From Polynucleobacter meluiroseus (GTDB taxonomy: Bacteria; Pseudomonadota; Gammaproteobacteria; Burkholderiales; Burkholderiaceae): 33,876 nt of DNA. Both the position numbers and the translations under genes were made by a program. Where the stretch lies: contig CAMEXM010000018.1 in assembly GCA_945947155.1 (NCBI GenBank), positions 1-33,876 of the forward strand, given 5' to 3'. Shown here in pieces: positions 1 to 8,811 of the stretch; position 1 is the stretch's first letter, and every line of letters starts with the position of its first letter. The notes under the pieces are model-generated. The model was given only the letters and a program-made list of their open reading frames with translations. It was not told the origin of the DNA and did no database searches.

Positions 1-504
1 GGAATGCGCCACAACGCAGTTACGATTCTAGAGACTGTCGGTGTCGATGAGTTAGTCGGCCTAAGTAAAATTCATGGTGAAAAGATCATCGAAATGATCA
101 CCTACCTATCAAACAATCCCGATTCCGTTCCTCAAAGCCAAAAAGAGATCGCTTTAGATGGTGCGCTTGCTAGCTCAGCATTGAAAATTGCTATGAAAAG
201 ACACTGTGGCTCGGTAGAGGTTGTTTACACTGCTACCGGTCCAGTGACGGCGCAAGATGGTAAAGACCTGACTCAAATTAAAACCCTGATTGGAACTGGT
301 GGGGTTATCGCCCATAGCAACGATCCCATATCCCTCCTCAAATGCACCCTTTCCTCTGCAGATGAACCTAACTCCCTGAGGCCAATATCACCGCAAATTT
401 TGATAGACAGGGACTACATTCTATTTGCATGCGGTCTTTTAAGTCAGGTTGACCCAAAAGCTGCATTCAACTTAGCAATAGAGCATCTTACTAACAGTAA
501 ATAA
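1..504 (+). CDS. glmL: GlmL/MutL-type mutase-associated ASKHA protein, C-terminal part (5' end outside window)
   Basis: The frame is open from the first base, so this is the last 167 residues of a longer protein (family about 460). The segments EVVYTATGPV, a GTGG loop followed by HSNDP, LRP, and a terminal IDRDYILFACGLL block match the C-terminus of MutL/GlmL. These are ASKHA-fold proteins encoded beside B12-dependent glutamate mutase and thought to act as its repair chaperone. The gene ends 13 bases before the glmE-like ATG, consistent with one operon. The Met at base 4 is internal and not a real start. The small cobalamin-binding subunit (glmS), if present, would lie upstream of the window. 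Confidence 0.8.
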   Translation, partial: GMRHNAVTILETVGVDELVGLSKIHGEKIIEMITYLSNNPDSVPQSQKEIALDGALASSALKIAMKRHCGSVEVVYTATGPVTAQDGKDLTQIKTLIGTGGVIAHSNDPISLLKCTLSSADEPNSLRPISPQILIDRDYILFACGLLSQVDPKAAFNLAIEHLTNSK

Positions 505-517
505 AGAAAATAATATT

Positions 518-1987
518 ATGAGCAATGAAGCGTCCATATCCGAAAAAAGAATTGATGAATCTGAATTTCTTGAAATGCGTAAAGCCAATCTGCTGAGATG
601 GCCAACGGGATCAGGCGTTGATTTTGAGCGCGCATTGGAAAGACAAAAATCACTTCCCGACCACAAAAGACTCGACTTGGTCATGAGAAAAGCAGTTGCT
701 CAGGGCAGGTGCTTAGTCCAACCTCGCGGCGGATTTGGTACCTTTAAAGATCAAAAAGAGCTGATGCAGATCATCGATAAAGAAGGTTTAGCTGACATCG
801 TCCCAACAACAACCGATAGTTACACCCGCAATGAGCAATTTGCGCTGGCCCAAAAAGGCGTTGATGAATCAGAAAAATTAGGCCGTTCACTTTTAAATGG
901 TTACCCAATAGTGAATTATGGGGTTGCAAAAGCCAGCGAACTCATTGATGCAATCGATAAGCCTGCAATTATGCTAACCGGCACCACTATGCCTAAGCTA
1001 ACCGGCGAGATTGGTTTTGCAGCTGGATATACTGGCTACCTCGGATCCGGTATTGCCTACACCACATCCTATATTAAAGAGTTGTCTATCGAAGATGGTA
1101 TTAAAAACTACCAGTACTTAGATCGGCTTTCTGCAATGTATCTTGATCATGGTGTAGAGCTACATCGTCGCCAGCCCAGCTTTTTAACTGGCACCAATAT
1201 ACCGCCTTCAATTGCAATCATTATTGCAATACTGGATTTACTGCTTGCTGCGGCTCAAGGCGTCAAGAATTACGGACTAGAAATGGGTGAAACACTGCAT
1301 CTCATACAAGATGCAGCAGCCGTGAAGGCCTGTAAAGAACTCTGCCAGGAATATCTCAGCATTAAAGGCTACCACGATGTATTTACTCCAATCACGCTGT
1401 TGCATTGGATGGGGGCTTGGCCACAAGATGAAGCGCAAGCAGCCTCTTTAGTGAGTTACGGTGGTACCCTTGCGGCTATTTCTGGAGCAACTTCAGTAAC
1501 CACCAAGACACTGCATGAGGCTTTTGGTATTCCTACTCCGAAAATTAATGCGGATGGCTTAAGAATGACAAGAATGGCCATTTATCTTGCTAGAAATATT
1601 AAATTAGACTCTATGCATGAATTTCAGAATGAAGTCAATTTGATTAAGAGCGAGGTCCGCCCAATCGTCAATAAAGTATTGGAAATGGGCGATGGTGATG
1701 TCGCCCTTGGATCTGTCAGAGCCTTTGAGGCAGGGATCTTGGATATTCCTTGGTCTCCAAATAAATGGGTAAAAAGCAAAGTCATGCCTGCCAGAGATGT
1801 TGATGGCTGCCTTCGAATATTGGATCCAGGCAATATGCCTTTTTCAAAAGAGGTAATGGAATTTCATACTGAGAAACTGAGGCTACGAGCTGAAAAAGAA
1901 AAGCAGCCTTTCGATATAAATCTAGCAGTGTCTAGTGTTTATGAGATGTCTGAATCAATGGAAACGCTTCTGAGCGATAAATGGTAG
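518..1987 (+). CDS. glmE: Glutamate mutase epsilon subunit-like B12-dependent carbon-skeleton mutase, altered active site
   Basis: At 489 residues it matches the full length of methylaspartate mutase E (about 483) and is colinear with it. Recognisable blocks are RWPTG (27-31), QPRGG (68-72), DSYTRN (100-105), LNGYP (126-130), LTGTNIPP, HWMG, KTLHE and GIPTP. In the family this TIM barrel binds adenosylcobalamin with GlmS and interconverts glutamate and 3-methylaspartate. Against the Clostridium cochlearium enzyme as I remember it, the substrate-claw residues R66 and R100 correspond to R70 and R104. R149 and H150 correspond to L153 and T154, and the amino-group ligand E171 to L175. Tyr177 and Tyr181 (here Y181, Y185) and the Lys/Glu pair in KTLHE are kept. 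The fold is secure, but a glutamate substrate is doubtful. A strong terminator follows. Confidence 0.85.
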   Translation: MSNEASISEKRIDESEFLEMRKANLLRWPTGSGVDFERALERQKSLPDHKRLDLVMRKAVAQGRCLVQPRGGFGTFKDQKELMQIIDKEGLADIVPTTTDSYTRNEQFALAQKGVDESEKLGRSLLNGYPIVNYGVAKASELIDAIDKPAIMLTGTTMPKLTGEIGFAAGYTGYLGSGIAYTTSYIKELSIEDGIKNYQYLDRLSAMYLDHGVELHRRQPSFLTGTNIPPSIAIIIAILDLLLAAAQGVKNYGLEMGETLHLIQDAAAVKACKELCQEYLSIKGYHDVFTPITLLHWMGAWPQDEAQAASLVSYGGTLAAISGATSVTTKTLHEAFGIPTPKINADGLRMTRMAIYLARNIKLDSMHEFQNEVNLIKSEVRPIVNKVLEMGDGDVALGSVRAFEAGILDIPWSPNKWVKSKVMPARDVDGCLRILDPGNMPFSKEVMEFHTEKLRLRAEKEKQPFDINLAVSSVYEMSESMETLLSDKW

Positions 1988-2008
1988 ATACTTAATCCTG
2001 TAGAAACG

Positions 2009-2043
2009 AAAAAGAGGTTCGCATAAGCGAACCTCTTTTTTTT
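2009..2043. terminator. Bidirectional intrinsic terminator between glmE and xsc
   Basis: A perfect 14-bp stem pairs 2009-2022 with 2027-2040 across an ATAA loop. It is A-rich on the left and followed by a run of T to 2043. The A tract on one side and T tract on the other let it end both the glmE transcript (plus) and the xsc transcript (minus), which converge here. Confidence 0.93.
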
Positions 2044-2059
2044 ACACCAAAGATTCTAT

Positions 2060-3868
2060 TTATACGTAATCTTTATACTTTTCCAAGAGACGCACTGGCT
2101 TAGATAAGGCATCGCGACGAAATGGATCGCCGAGTTCGCGTGTACACATAATTTCAATAACACATGTCTTGCCCTCTTTCATTTGCATCTCTACTGCCTT
2201 CTTCAATGCTGGACCAACTTGGTCAAGATCATCAACTACGATACCTTCCGAGCCCATTGCTATTGCCATTCCTGCAAAACTTGGGCTTTCTAATTCACCA
2301 GCTACAAAACGGCGATTGTAGAAATCAACTTGGTTTTTCTTCTCGGCACCCCATTGGCGATTATGGAAAACAATCGCCGTTACAGGAATATCGTGGCGCA
2401 CTGCAGTCATGACCTCCACCATGCTCATTGCCCAAGCACCATCACCGGCATAGGCAATCGCTGGCCTTTCGGGTGCGGCCGCTTTTGCACCAATCATGGT
2501 TGGCAATGCATAACCGCAATTACCAAAACTCATTGGGGCAAAAAAGCTCCGTGGATTTTCAAAACGCAAATAACTGTTTGCAACTGAGTTGATGTTTCCA
2601 ATATCAGTGGAAACCATTACATCGGCTGGCATGGCTTTTTCAAGCTCGCGCAAAACTTGTCTAGGGCTAAGGTAATTGCCACCGGTTGGGGTTTTTTCCT
2701 TTTTTTGCTCTTCAATCATGTCAAGGCTAAATGCATCTCGCTCATGAGTCCACTCATCCAGCTCTTTTTCCCAAGCCGCCTTTTCAGTAGCAATGGTTTT
2801 TGCTCGATCAGCCTTGCTTGCGTCACATGCTAAGGTTTTATTTGCGAGGCGCTGTGTCAGTGCAATGGCTGCAGCCTTCGCGTCTCCGCAAATACCAACA
2901 GAGATCTTCTTAACGAGGCCCAGCATTTTATTGTCAGCATCGATTTGAATAATCTTGGCATTCTTTGGCCAATAATCCATGCCGTGCTGCGGCAAAGTAC
3001 CAAAGGGGCCTAGGCGTGATCCCAGAGCAACTACAACGTCTGCTTGTGAAATCAATTTCATTGCTGCCTTAGAGCCTTGGTAGCCGAGCGGACCACACCA
3101 TAATGGGTGACTTGCTGGAAAGGAATCATTGTGCAAATAGCTATTGACAACTGGGGCGCCCAAACGCTCAGCCAATGCTTTGCATTCTTCCACTGCATCA
3201 CCCATGACAACGCCGCCACCAGAAATAATCACTGGAAACTTCGCTTTAGCTAAGAGTTCAGCAGCTTCATTTAGGCTGTGCTCGCCGCCAGGACCCCGAT
3301 CCAGGCGATTGGGTTGAGGAATCTCAACTTCGATTTCGCCATAAAAATAGTCCCTTGGAATATTCAATTGAGTTGGGCCCATTTCCGACATGGCGCGATC
3401 GAAACAACGGCCCGTATATTCAGCCATCCGCTTTGGATTGTTAACGTGGCCCTGATACTTCGTAAACTCCTCAAACATCGGGAGCTGATTTGCCTCTTGG
3501 AAGCCGCCAAGGCCCATTCCCATCGTGCCTGTTTCGGGGGTAATCATTACCACTGGGGTATGCGCCCAATATGCAGCAGCGATTGCAGTTACGCAGTTGC
3601 TAATTCCAGGGCCATTTTGTGCAATCACCACGCCATGCCGGCCGCTGACACGCGCGTAACCGTCAGCCATATGTGCGGCCCCTTGCTCATGCACTACGGG
3701 AATCAAACGTATGCCTGCTGGCGCAAAAATATCCATCGCATCCATAAAAGCAGAGCCCATAATTCCAAAGATGTCGGTTACGCCATTGGCAGCCATTGTT
3801 TCAACAAAGGCCTCTGAAGGCGTCATTTTTTGTGGGCCTGTTATTACTGCATGATCCGCTTTGGACAT
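2060..3868 (-). CDS. xsc: Sulfoacetaldehyde acetyltransferase
   Basis: This 602-residue ThDP-dependent enzyme converts sulfoacetaldehyde plus phosphate to acetyl phosphate and sulfite in the cytoplasm. It shows the Xsc-specific N-terminal pattern MTPSEAFVET, HEQGAAHMADG with catalytic Glu61, PETGTMGMGLGGFQE, and GPTQLNIPRDYFYG. The ThDP/Mg motif begins with GDG at 475-477 and ends at N503. Length is normal. The ATG has a GGAG site seven bases upstream. It is a single gene, convergent with glmE and divergent from cobS. Acetolactate synthase was considered, but the conserved blocks fit Xsc much better. Its presence implies that sulfoacetaldehyde is made by the cell. No phosphate acetyltransferase gene, which often accompanies xsc, is in the window. 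Confidence 0.92.
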   Translation of the reverse strand: MSKADHAVITGPQKMTPSEAFVETMAANGVTDIFGIMGSAFMDAMDIFAPAGIRLIPVVHEQGAAHMADGYARVSGRHGVVIAQNGPGISNCVTAIAAAYWAHTPVVMITPETGTMGMGLGGFQEANQLPMFEEFTKYQGHVNNPKRMAEYTGRCFDRAMSEMGPTQLNIPRDYFYGEIEVEIPQPNRLDRGPGGEHSLNEAAELLAKAKFPVIISGGGVVMGDAVEECKALAERLGAPVVNSYLHNDSFPASHPLWCGPLGYQGSKAAMKLISQADVVVALGSRLGPFGTLPQHGMDYWPKNAKIIQIDADNKMLGLVKKISVGICGDAKAAAIALTQRLANKTLACDASKADRAKTIATEKAAWEKELDEWTHERDAFSLDMIEEQKKEKTPTGGNYLSPRQVLRELEKAMPADVMVSTDIGNINSVANSYLRFENPRSFFAPMSFGNCGYALPTMIGAKAAAPERPAIAYAGDGAWAMSMVEVMTAVRHDIPVTAIVFHNRQWGAEKKNQVDFYNRRFVAGELESPSFAGMAIAMGSEGIVVDDLDQVGPALKKAVEMQMKEGKTCVIEIMCTRELGDPFRRDALSKPVRLLEKYKDYV

Positions 3869-3930
3869 ATGGAATCTCCGTTAATGGGTTAAAAATTACG
3901 CACTTAATGAATGAGCTTTACTCTGGAATC

Positions 3931-3974
3931 ATTCTAGCATTATTTCAAATTAACTGAACAATTTGTTCTATAAT
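3931..3974. promoter_or_regulatory. Divergent xsc/cobS promoter region with a 13-bp palindrome
   Basis: A perfect palindrome, GAACAATTTGTTC (3956-3968), sits between two candidate promoters. Rightward, TATAAT at 3969-3974 directly abuts it and could serve cobS, though its -35 is poor. Leftward, an extended -10 (TGCTAGAAT on the minus strand, 3939-3931) could serve xsc, with the palindrome lying over its -35 region. A regulator bound here could therefore affect both genes. The remaining intergenic sequence (3869-3930 and 3975-4093) shows no coding signal, no tRNA and no recognisable cobalamin riboswitch core. The protein that binds is unknown. Confidence 0.45.
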
Positions 3975-4093
3975 AATTAAAAATAAGCAAGAAATTAGGG
4001 AAATCCCGATGTTTAATCTATTAAGTGGAATGATATCGCTTATATATTCGAACAATCCCTGACTAAAATGAAATAACACTACCTGGAATCAAC

Positions 4094-5095
4094 ATGCAAA
4101 ATAGTCCTGAATTTGTCAACCTAGTAGAGGCCAAACCGGACGCCCTGGTTTCCGCCAAAAGCGCCTTCCCCGAATGCCAGTTTCCGTGCGACTTTGAGGT
4201 TCCGCGTTTTTCATCTCGGCATGATTTGGTCCCCGAAATCGACCCAAATTACCGACTCGATGGCGATACCACCATCGCCCTACTATCCGGATTTCGATTT
4301 AATCGCAGGGTACTGTTGCAAGGCATGCACGGCACCGGGAAATCAACGCACATTGAACAGGTTGCGGCAAGGCTGAACTGGCCCTGCCTGCGCATCAACT
4401 TAGATGGCCAGATTACGCGCATGGATCTGCTAGGCAAAGACGTTATTACCATTAAGGATGGCAAACAGGTAACCGAATTTCAATTGGGCCTTATTCCGTG
4501 GGCGATGCAAAGACCCATTGCTTTAGTACTGGATGAGTATGATGCTGGCCGGCCGGATGTCATGTTTGTGATACAGCGGATGCTTGAACGCGAAGGCAAG
4601 CTCACTCTATTGGATCAGAATCGGGTTATTGAGCCGCATTCTGCATTTCGAATATTCGCCACCAGCAATACAGTAGGCCTAGGCAACTGGAACAGCATTT
4701 ACCATGGCACCCAACTCCTCAATCATGGCCAAATGGATCGATGGGATGTGGTTGCCGCACTCAATTACTTAGAGCCTAAAGCCGAAGAGCAAATTATTAA
4801 GGCCAAAGTTCCAAGCCTAAATAATTCTGAAAATACCCTAGTGGTTGGACAAATGATTGCATTAGCCAATTTAACGCGCAATGGTTTTGCTGCGGGTGAC
4901 TTATCTACCCTCATGTCGACCAGAACAGTAATCACCTGGGCAGAAAATTGGGCCATTTTTGGAGATCTCGCATTGGCATTTCGCTTGGCCTTTTTAAATA
5001 AGTGCGAATCCGAAGAGAAAAAATTAATCGCCGAATACTACCAACGCTGCTTCAATACAGAATTGGTTTTACCGAAGAGCGACTTAGACCAATAG
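4094..5095 (+). CDS. cobS: Cobaltochelatase AAA+ subunit CobS
   Basis: This is the AAA+ ATPase partner in aerobic cobalt insertion into hydrogenobyrinate a,c-diamide, working with CobT and CobN. The 333 residues match the family length. Walker A is GMHGTGKST (77-85), Walker B LVLDEYD (144-150), sensor Asn192 lies in FATSNT, and the arginine-finger region is QMDRW (213-217). The block YHGTQLLNHGQMDRW and the later STRTVITWAENW are hallmarks of CobS and separate it from CbbQ/NorQ-type MoxR ATPases. The ribosome site is weak (GGA). CobT follows directly, in the same reading frame, after one stop codon. No cobN is in the window. The neighbouring B12-dependent mutase is a plausible consumer of the cofactor. 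Confidence 0.88.
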   Translation: MQNSPEFVNLVEAKPDALVSAKSAFPECQFPCDFEVPRFSSRHDLVPEIDPNYRLDGDTTIALLSGFRFNRRVLLQGMHGTGKSTHIEQVAARLNWPCLRINLDGQITRMDLLGKDVITIKDGKQVTEFQLGLIPWAMQRPIALVLDEYDAGRPDVMFVIQRMLEREGKLTLLDQNRVIEPHSAFRIFATSNTVGLGNWNSIYHGTQLLNHGQMDRWDVVAALNYLEPKAEEQIIKAKVPSLNNSENTLVVGQMIALANLTRNGFAAGDLSTLMSTRTVITWAENWAIFGDLALAFRLAFLNKCESEEKKLIAEYYQRCFNTELVLPKSDLDQ

Positions 5096-5104
5096 AAGAT
5101 TTCC

Positions 5105-6847
5105 TTGCAAACTCAATCCTCGCAAGAACTGCTCACACAGGAGCGCTATGGCGCAATTGTGCGATCGATATCGGGCGATGCGCAAGTCAATTTGCGCGAT
5201 TGGCTTTTTTATCGTGACGATGAAGTTATTGGTCAACTTGCACCACACCTCAATCCAGTTCATTTCGCCGAATCATGGGCAAATCATCGTGGAATGCTCG
5301 ATGGCCTTGGCCTTCGCCTTGCTCTCTCAAACCGAACATTACATCAAGCCAAACTGCCGAATGACCTAGTGGGATCACTGGTTTTCGAAGTTCTCGAGCA
5401 AATACGGGTTGAGAGTATTTGCCCAGCAGGGATGATTGGGGCTAAAGAAAATCTTCGATTGCACTTTATTGCTTGGTTAAATCAATTCATGGCAACCGGC
5501 AATACTGAAGGAAGTATTGGATTACTGCTCTTGGCGATATTTGGTGGAACGTGGTCAAGAATGAATAACGCCCCCCTCCCCCAATTAATGCAGGACACAA
5601 TTGAGATACCGCGTGCAGAGCTGTATGTGACTACCGGAACCCTGCTCGAAAAGTTAAAACGCCTTCGATACGATCAAGAAAAATATTCTGAAGTGGCCCT
5701 GGAACTTGCTAGCTTTGTTTCCAATTTGGTACAAAAAGAATATGAAAATGTACCCAGCATTCGCATTAAGCGCAAAAACCTAAATCAGACTCGACTTCCT
5801 ATTGTTTGGGAATTCTCTGATAAACAACGGCATCCCGTTGCAGCTAACAGCCTATTCTCAAATTCGCATACTAGCGAAGAACTTCAGTATCAACATGAAT
5901 TAAAGCGCTATCGTGTATTTGATCGCTCCCATGATCAAGAAATTAAGCCTTTCGACACCATTCGGCTTGCTCAGCTAGTTTCATTTCGCGAAGAAATGGA
6001 TCACCAAATTCAACGTTGGTCCATACCCTGGTCTAGGCTGATTAAGGTTTACACCCCGCTTTTTTGCGCTCCAAATGCAAGCGGTGTAGAGTCGGCAGAA
6101 GAAGGGGTTCTGAATCGAAAGCTATTAAGCCGAATTGTTACCTCCAATAATCCATCGTCGGTTTATCAAACGGTTTATTTAAAGCCGAAGCCCACAGCCA
6201 GCGTCACCTTTTTGATTGATTGCTCTGGATCCATGAAAGAGCAACGTGTCATCATGGCGTCTTGGATTGATGTGATGGTGAAAATACTCGATAAGATTGG
6301 GGTCCCAACCGAGGTGCTGGGATATAGCACGATGAGCTGGCAAGGTGGTAGATGCTTTAAGCAATGGCAATTGGCAGGTAAGCCTGATAACCCAGGTCGA
6401 TTAAATGAAGCTGCGCACTGGGTATTTAAGGACTTCAATTCCAGCTGGAGACAAGCACGGCTTGGACTGGCTGCGATGCTTAAACCCGATATCTATCGTG
6501 AAAGCATAGATGGGGAAGCGCTCCAATGGGCTGTTGCTCGATCGAATCAAGAGTCCTCTAAACGCATGTCCACCTCATCAAACCCCATTGAGCAAAACAT
6601 CGTTTTACTCTCCGATGGCTGCCCTATGGATCGCGCTACCCAACAAGCAAATGACGAAAACTACCTGATTGACCACCTAAAACTGGTCCTCAAGTGGAGC
6701 GAGCATCAAGCGAACACAACCATTTGGGGCTGTGGCGTAGGACAAGAGATGCGGGGCTTTTTTAAACGAAAGTTAAGCTGGAATAAGGATGATTCGATTA
6801 TTCAATCCATCCTGGCGTGGGCGGATGAATTCAAAAGGCAACGCTAA
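5105..6847 (+). CDS. cobT: Cobaltochelatase VWA subunit CobT
   Basis: This 580-residue partner of CobS forms the chaperone-like ring complex that drives CobN during cobalt chelation. The C-terminal von Willebrand A domain carries an intact MIDAS motif, DCSGSM (D372, S374, S376). It also has the CobT-typical block with IDGEALQWA and the later LLSDG strand. The start is a TTG nine bases after the cobS stop, preceded by AGAAGA that overlaps the cobS end. No ATG or GTG is available between the in-frame TAG at 5093 and this TTG. cobS and cobT are surely co-translated. The gene converges on the GntR gene with a 21-base gap and no clear terminator. Confidence 0.85.
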   Translation: MQTQSSQELLTQERYGAIVRSISGDAQVNLRDWLFYRDDEVIGQLAPHLNPVHFAESWANHRGMLDGLGLRLALSNRTLHQAKLPNDLVGSLVFEVLEQIRVESICPAGMIGAKENLRLHFIAWLNQFMATGNTEGSIGLLLLAIFGGTWSRMNNAPLPQLMQDTIEIPRAELYVTTGTLLEKLKRLRYDQEKYSEVALELASFVSNLVQKEYENVPSIRIKRKNLNQTRLPIVWEFSDKQRHPVAANSLFSNSHTSEELQYQHELKRYRVFDRSHDQEIKPFDTIRLAQLVSFREEMDHQIQRWSIPWSRLIKVYTPLFCAPNASGVESAEEGVLNRKLLSRIVTSNNPSSVYQTVYLKPKPTASVTFLIDCSGSMKEQRVIMASWIDVMVKILDKIGVPTEVLGYSTMSWQGGRCFKQWQLAGKPDNPGRLNEAAHWVFKDFNSSWRQARLGLAAMLKPDIYRESIDGEALQWAVARSNQESSKRMSTSSNPIEQNIVLLSDGCPMDRATQQANDENYLIDHLKLVLKWSEHQANTTIWGCGVGQEMRGFFKRKLSWNKDDSIIQSILAWADEFKRQR

Positions 6848-6868
6848 GCTTTTTAACTACTTCGCCGC

Positions 6869-7588
6869 TTAGGCCACCAACTCACTGAAATACTCATGGC
6901 TATTGGTATTCAAGGTTGATACCCGCCACTCCAGTGGTTCATCTTGTATACCGAGCGCTACACGCCGAATCACAAGAACAGGTGATGCTGGACTGACATT
7001 TAGCCATTCTGCGTACTGCTTATTGGCAAGTGCGGCGCGCAAACGCTCATTGGTACGCACTACCGTTTGACCATAATGCATTTGGTACAGCTGATAAATA
7101 CTGCCCTCCCTTGCAACAAAATCCTCACGAGTCAATTTTTTAAAACGCTTTTTGTCCAGGGTAATTTGATCAATCATGACGCAATGGCCATCCAGGTAAA
7201 GTCGATTGGTAATGCGCCAAACCGGCGATCCCTCTTTAATTGCAAGCTTTAATGACTCTTCCTTGCTGGCAGACGCAGATAAAAAAATGGCCAGATCCAC
7301 TTTGGGATAGACTTTTTTATCGACATCATGGCGCACAACATGGAAAAAATAATAGAGGAGCCGCTTTAAGTCGTGCTCAGCTACATAAGTACCTTTTCCT
7401 TGGCGCCGCGTAACAATTCCATCGGCTACTAACTCATCAACCGCCTTGCGTAGCGTGCCAATCGATACATCCAATTCTTTTGCAAAATCTTTTTCAGCAG
7501 GCAGGGCCTGGCCCATCGGAAAACGGCCCCTGACCAGATCTTCGGTGATTTTTTGTTTCACCTCTTGATAGGCGGTCAGGGACTTCAT
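6869..7588 (-). CDS. GntR-family (HutC/UTRA type) regulator, probably of the sulfolactate operon
   Basis: The 239-residue protein has an N-terminal winged helix (about 1-70), with the GntR signature FPMGQALPAEKDFAKEL followed by a recognition helix and RRQGKGTYV. A UTRA effector-binding domain follows (about 90-235) with PVWRITNRLYLDG and PVLVIRRVALG. UTRA domains bind small organic metabolites, so a sulfonate or hydroxyacid ligand is plausible. It is the last gene of the slcC-comC-suyA-suyB operon, 11 bases after suyB. Co-transcription suggests autoregulation. The 17-bp palindrome over the slcC -10 box is its most likely operator; that assignment is inferred. Confidence 0.85.
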   Translation of the reverse strand: MKSLTAYQEVKQKITEDLVRGRFPMGQALPAEKDFAKELDVSIGTLRKAVDELVADGIVTRRQGKGTYVAEHDLKRLLYYFFHVVRHDVDKKVYPKVDLAIFLSASASKEESLKLAIKEGSPVWRITNRLYLDGHCVMIDQITLDKKRFKKLTREDFVAREGSIYQLYQMHYGQTVVRTNERLRAALANKQYAEWLNVSPASPVLVIRRVALGIQDEPLEWRVSTLNTNSHEYFSELVA

Positions 7589-7599
7589 ACGTTGACTAC

Positions 7600-8772
7600 T
7601 TATGCAGATTCATACAGACGAGTCATCACAAACTCACGATGGCCCAGAATCTCAGCTGCAGTTAATTCGCCATTTGCAGTGCGCAATAGGGAATCAATCA
7701 GCTTTTCTCCAGCCGAATCCAGCGTTTCCTCTCGGCGTAACAAGCCAGATACATCCACATCAATGTGCTCTGACATCAGACGTACTGTTCTTGGGTTGGC
7801 GCATAGCTTAATAACCGGAAGGATTGCATTACCGATCACATTGCCCTGCCCGGTTGGGAAGAGGTGTGCAGCAAATCCAGAGGCTGCGCACAATGTCACC
7901 ATCTCAGCCGCAGCGGAAGAGGAGTCCATAAAGTGCAGTCCTGGAATGGTAGGCGTTTCTGCCTTATCCAGCACGCCATCCACAATGCATTTCTTACCGA
8001 TTTTCTGAATATTGCCTAAGGCTTTTTCCTCAATCGTTGTCAAGCCACCCGCAATATTGCCCTTGGTTGGCTGTGAATCCGACAAATCACTAGTTTTATT
8101 GCGCTCAATAACCCCTTGGTAGCGATCAAACATATCGCGAAACTTCTTTTTGATCTCAGGAGTACGGCAGCGGGCTTCTACTAAGTGCTCACCACCTGTT
8201 AATTCGGTTGTCTCACCAAACACCAATGTGGAGCCAATTTCATACAGGCGATCAAATGCATTCCCTACTGCCGGATTGGAAGCGCAACCCGATGTTGTAT
8301 CGGATTCGCCGCATTTGGTTGAAACCCAAAGCTCCGATAGGGGTGCTGAAACACGCTGCTGCTTTGATGCATGCTTGACCATTTTGTAAGCCGATTTACT
8401 GGCTGCAGTGATGGTTGCCGTATCGCCATTGCCGCTGATCCAAAAACCCTCCACTGGTTTGCCGGACGCTTTAATACCTTCTACTACCTTGCCAGTCCAC
8501 TGACTCTCAATACCAATCACCACTACTGCTGCCACATTCGGGTTACAGCCAGCACCAATTAGGGTGCGAAAATGGAGGTCTAAGTCAGCGCCAAACTGCA
8601 AACGGCCATATGGGTGTGGAATTGCAATAGCACCTTTGATGTTATTGGCAACTGCCTCACAGGCTGCATTGGATAGGTCATCCAAAGGCAGGATAACAAC
8701 GTGATTGCGAATACCCATGCGTCCGTTTTCACGGCGATAGCCCATAAATGTTGCTTCTTTTAAATTGATCAT
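7600..8772 (-). CDS. suyB: (R)-Sulfolactate sulfo-lyase, large subunit SuyB (UxaA family)
   Basis: The UxaA C-terminal-type subunit works with SuyA to split 3-sulfolactate into pyruvate and sulfite. It has the family opening [17 protein letters not shown], plus [23 protein letters not shown] and the late HLFPTGQGN block. These resemble altronate/galactarate dehydratase domains with conserved metal-site cysteines. I chose ATG 8772 (390 residues), which has GGAAAG seven bases upstream. The upstream TTG at 8787 overlaps that ribosome site and is unlikely. It lies 39 bases behind suyA. Other UxaA dehydratases are possible, but the pairing with a SuyA-like small subunit, two sulfolactate-type dehydrogenases and xsc supports SuyB. 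Confidence 0.83.
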   Translation of the reverse strand: MINLKEATFMGYRRENGRMGIRNHVVILPLDDLSNAACEAVANNIKGAIAIPHPYGRLQFGADLDLHFRTLIGAGCNPNVAAVVVIGIESQWTGKVVEGIKASGKPVEGFWISGNGDTATITAASKSAYKMVKHASKQQRVSAPLSELWVSTKCGESDTTSGCASNPAVGNAFDRLYEIGSTLVFGETTELTGGEHLVEARCRTPEIKKKFRDMFDRYQGVIERNKTSDLSDSQPTKGNIAGGLTTIEEKALGNIQKIGKKCIVDGVLDKAETPTIPGLHFMDSSSAAAEMVTLCAASGFAAHLFPTGQGNVIGNAILPVIKLCANPRTVRLMSEHIDVDVSGLLRREETLDSAGEKLIDSLLRTANGELTAAEILGHREFVMTRLYESA

Positions 8773-8811
8773 CTTTAATCTTTCCAAGTAAATAAGGTTG
8801 CAAAAACTGGA

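Noticed and set aside
3278-3817. 179-residue open frame on the plus strand
   Set aside because: It lies wholly antisense to xsc, whose motifs are certain. The frame has no recognisable domain and no ribosome site.
3975-4093. Possible cobalamin riboswitch in the cobS leader
   Set aside because: The roughly 110-base leader next to B12 genes invited this idea, but no B12-box-like core or stable multi-stem fold is visible; only short stems such as GGGA-AA-TCCC occur.
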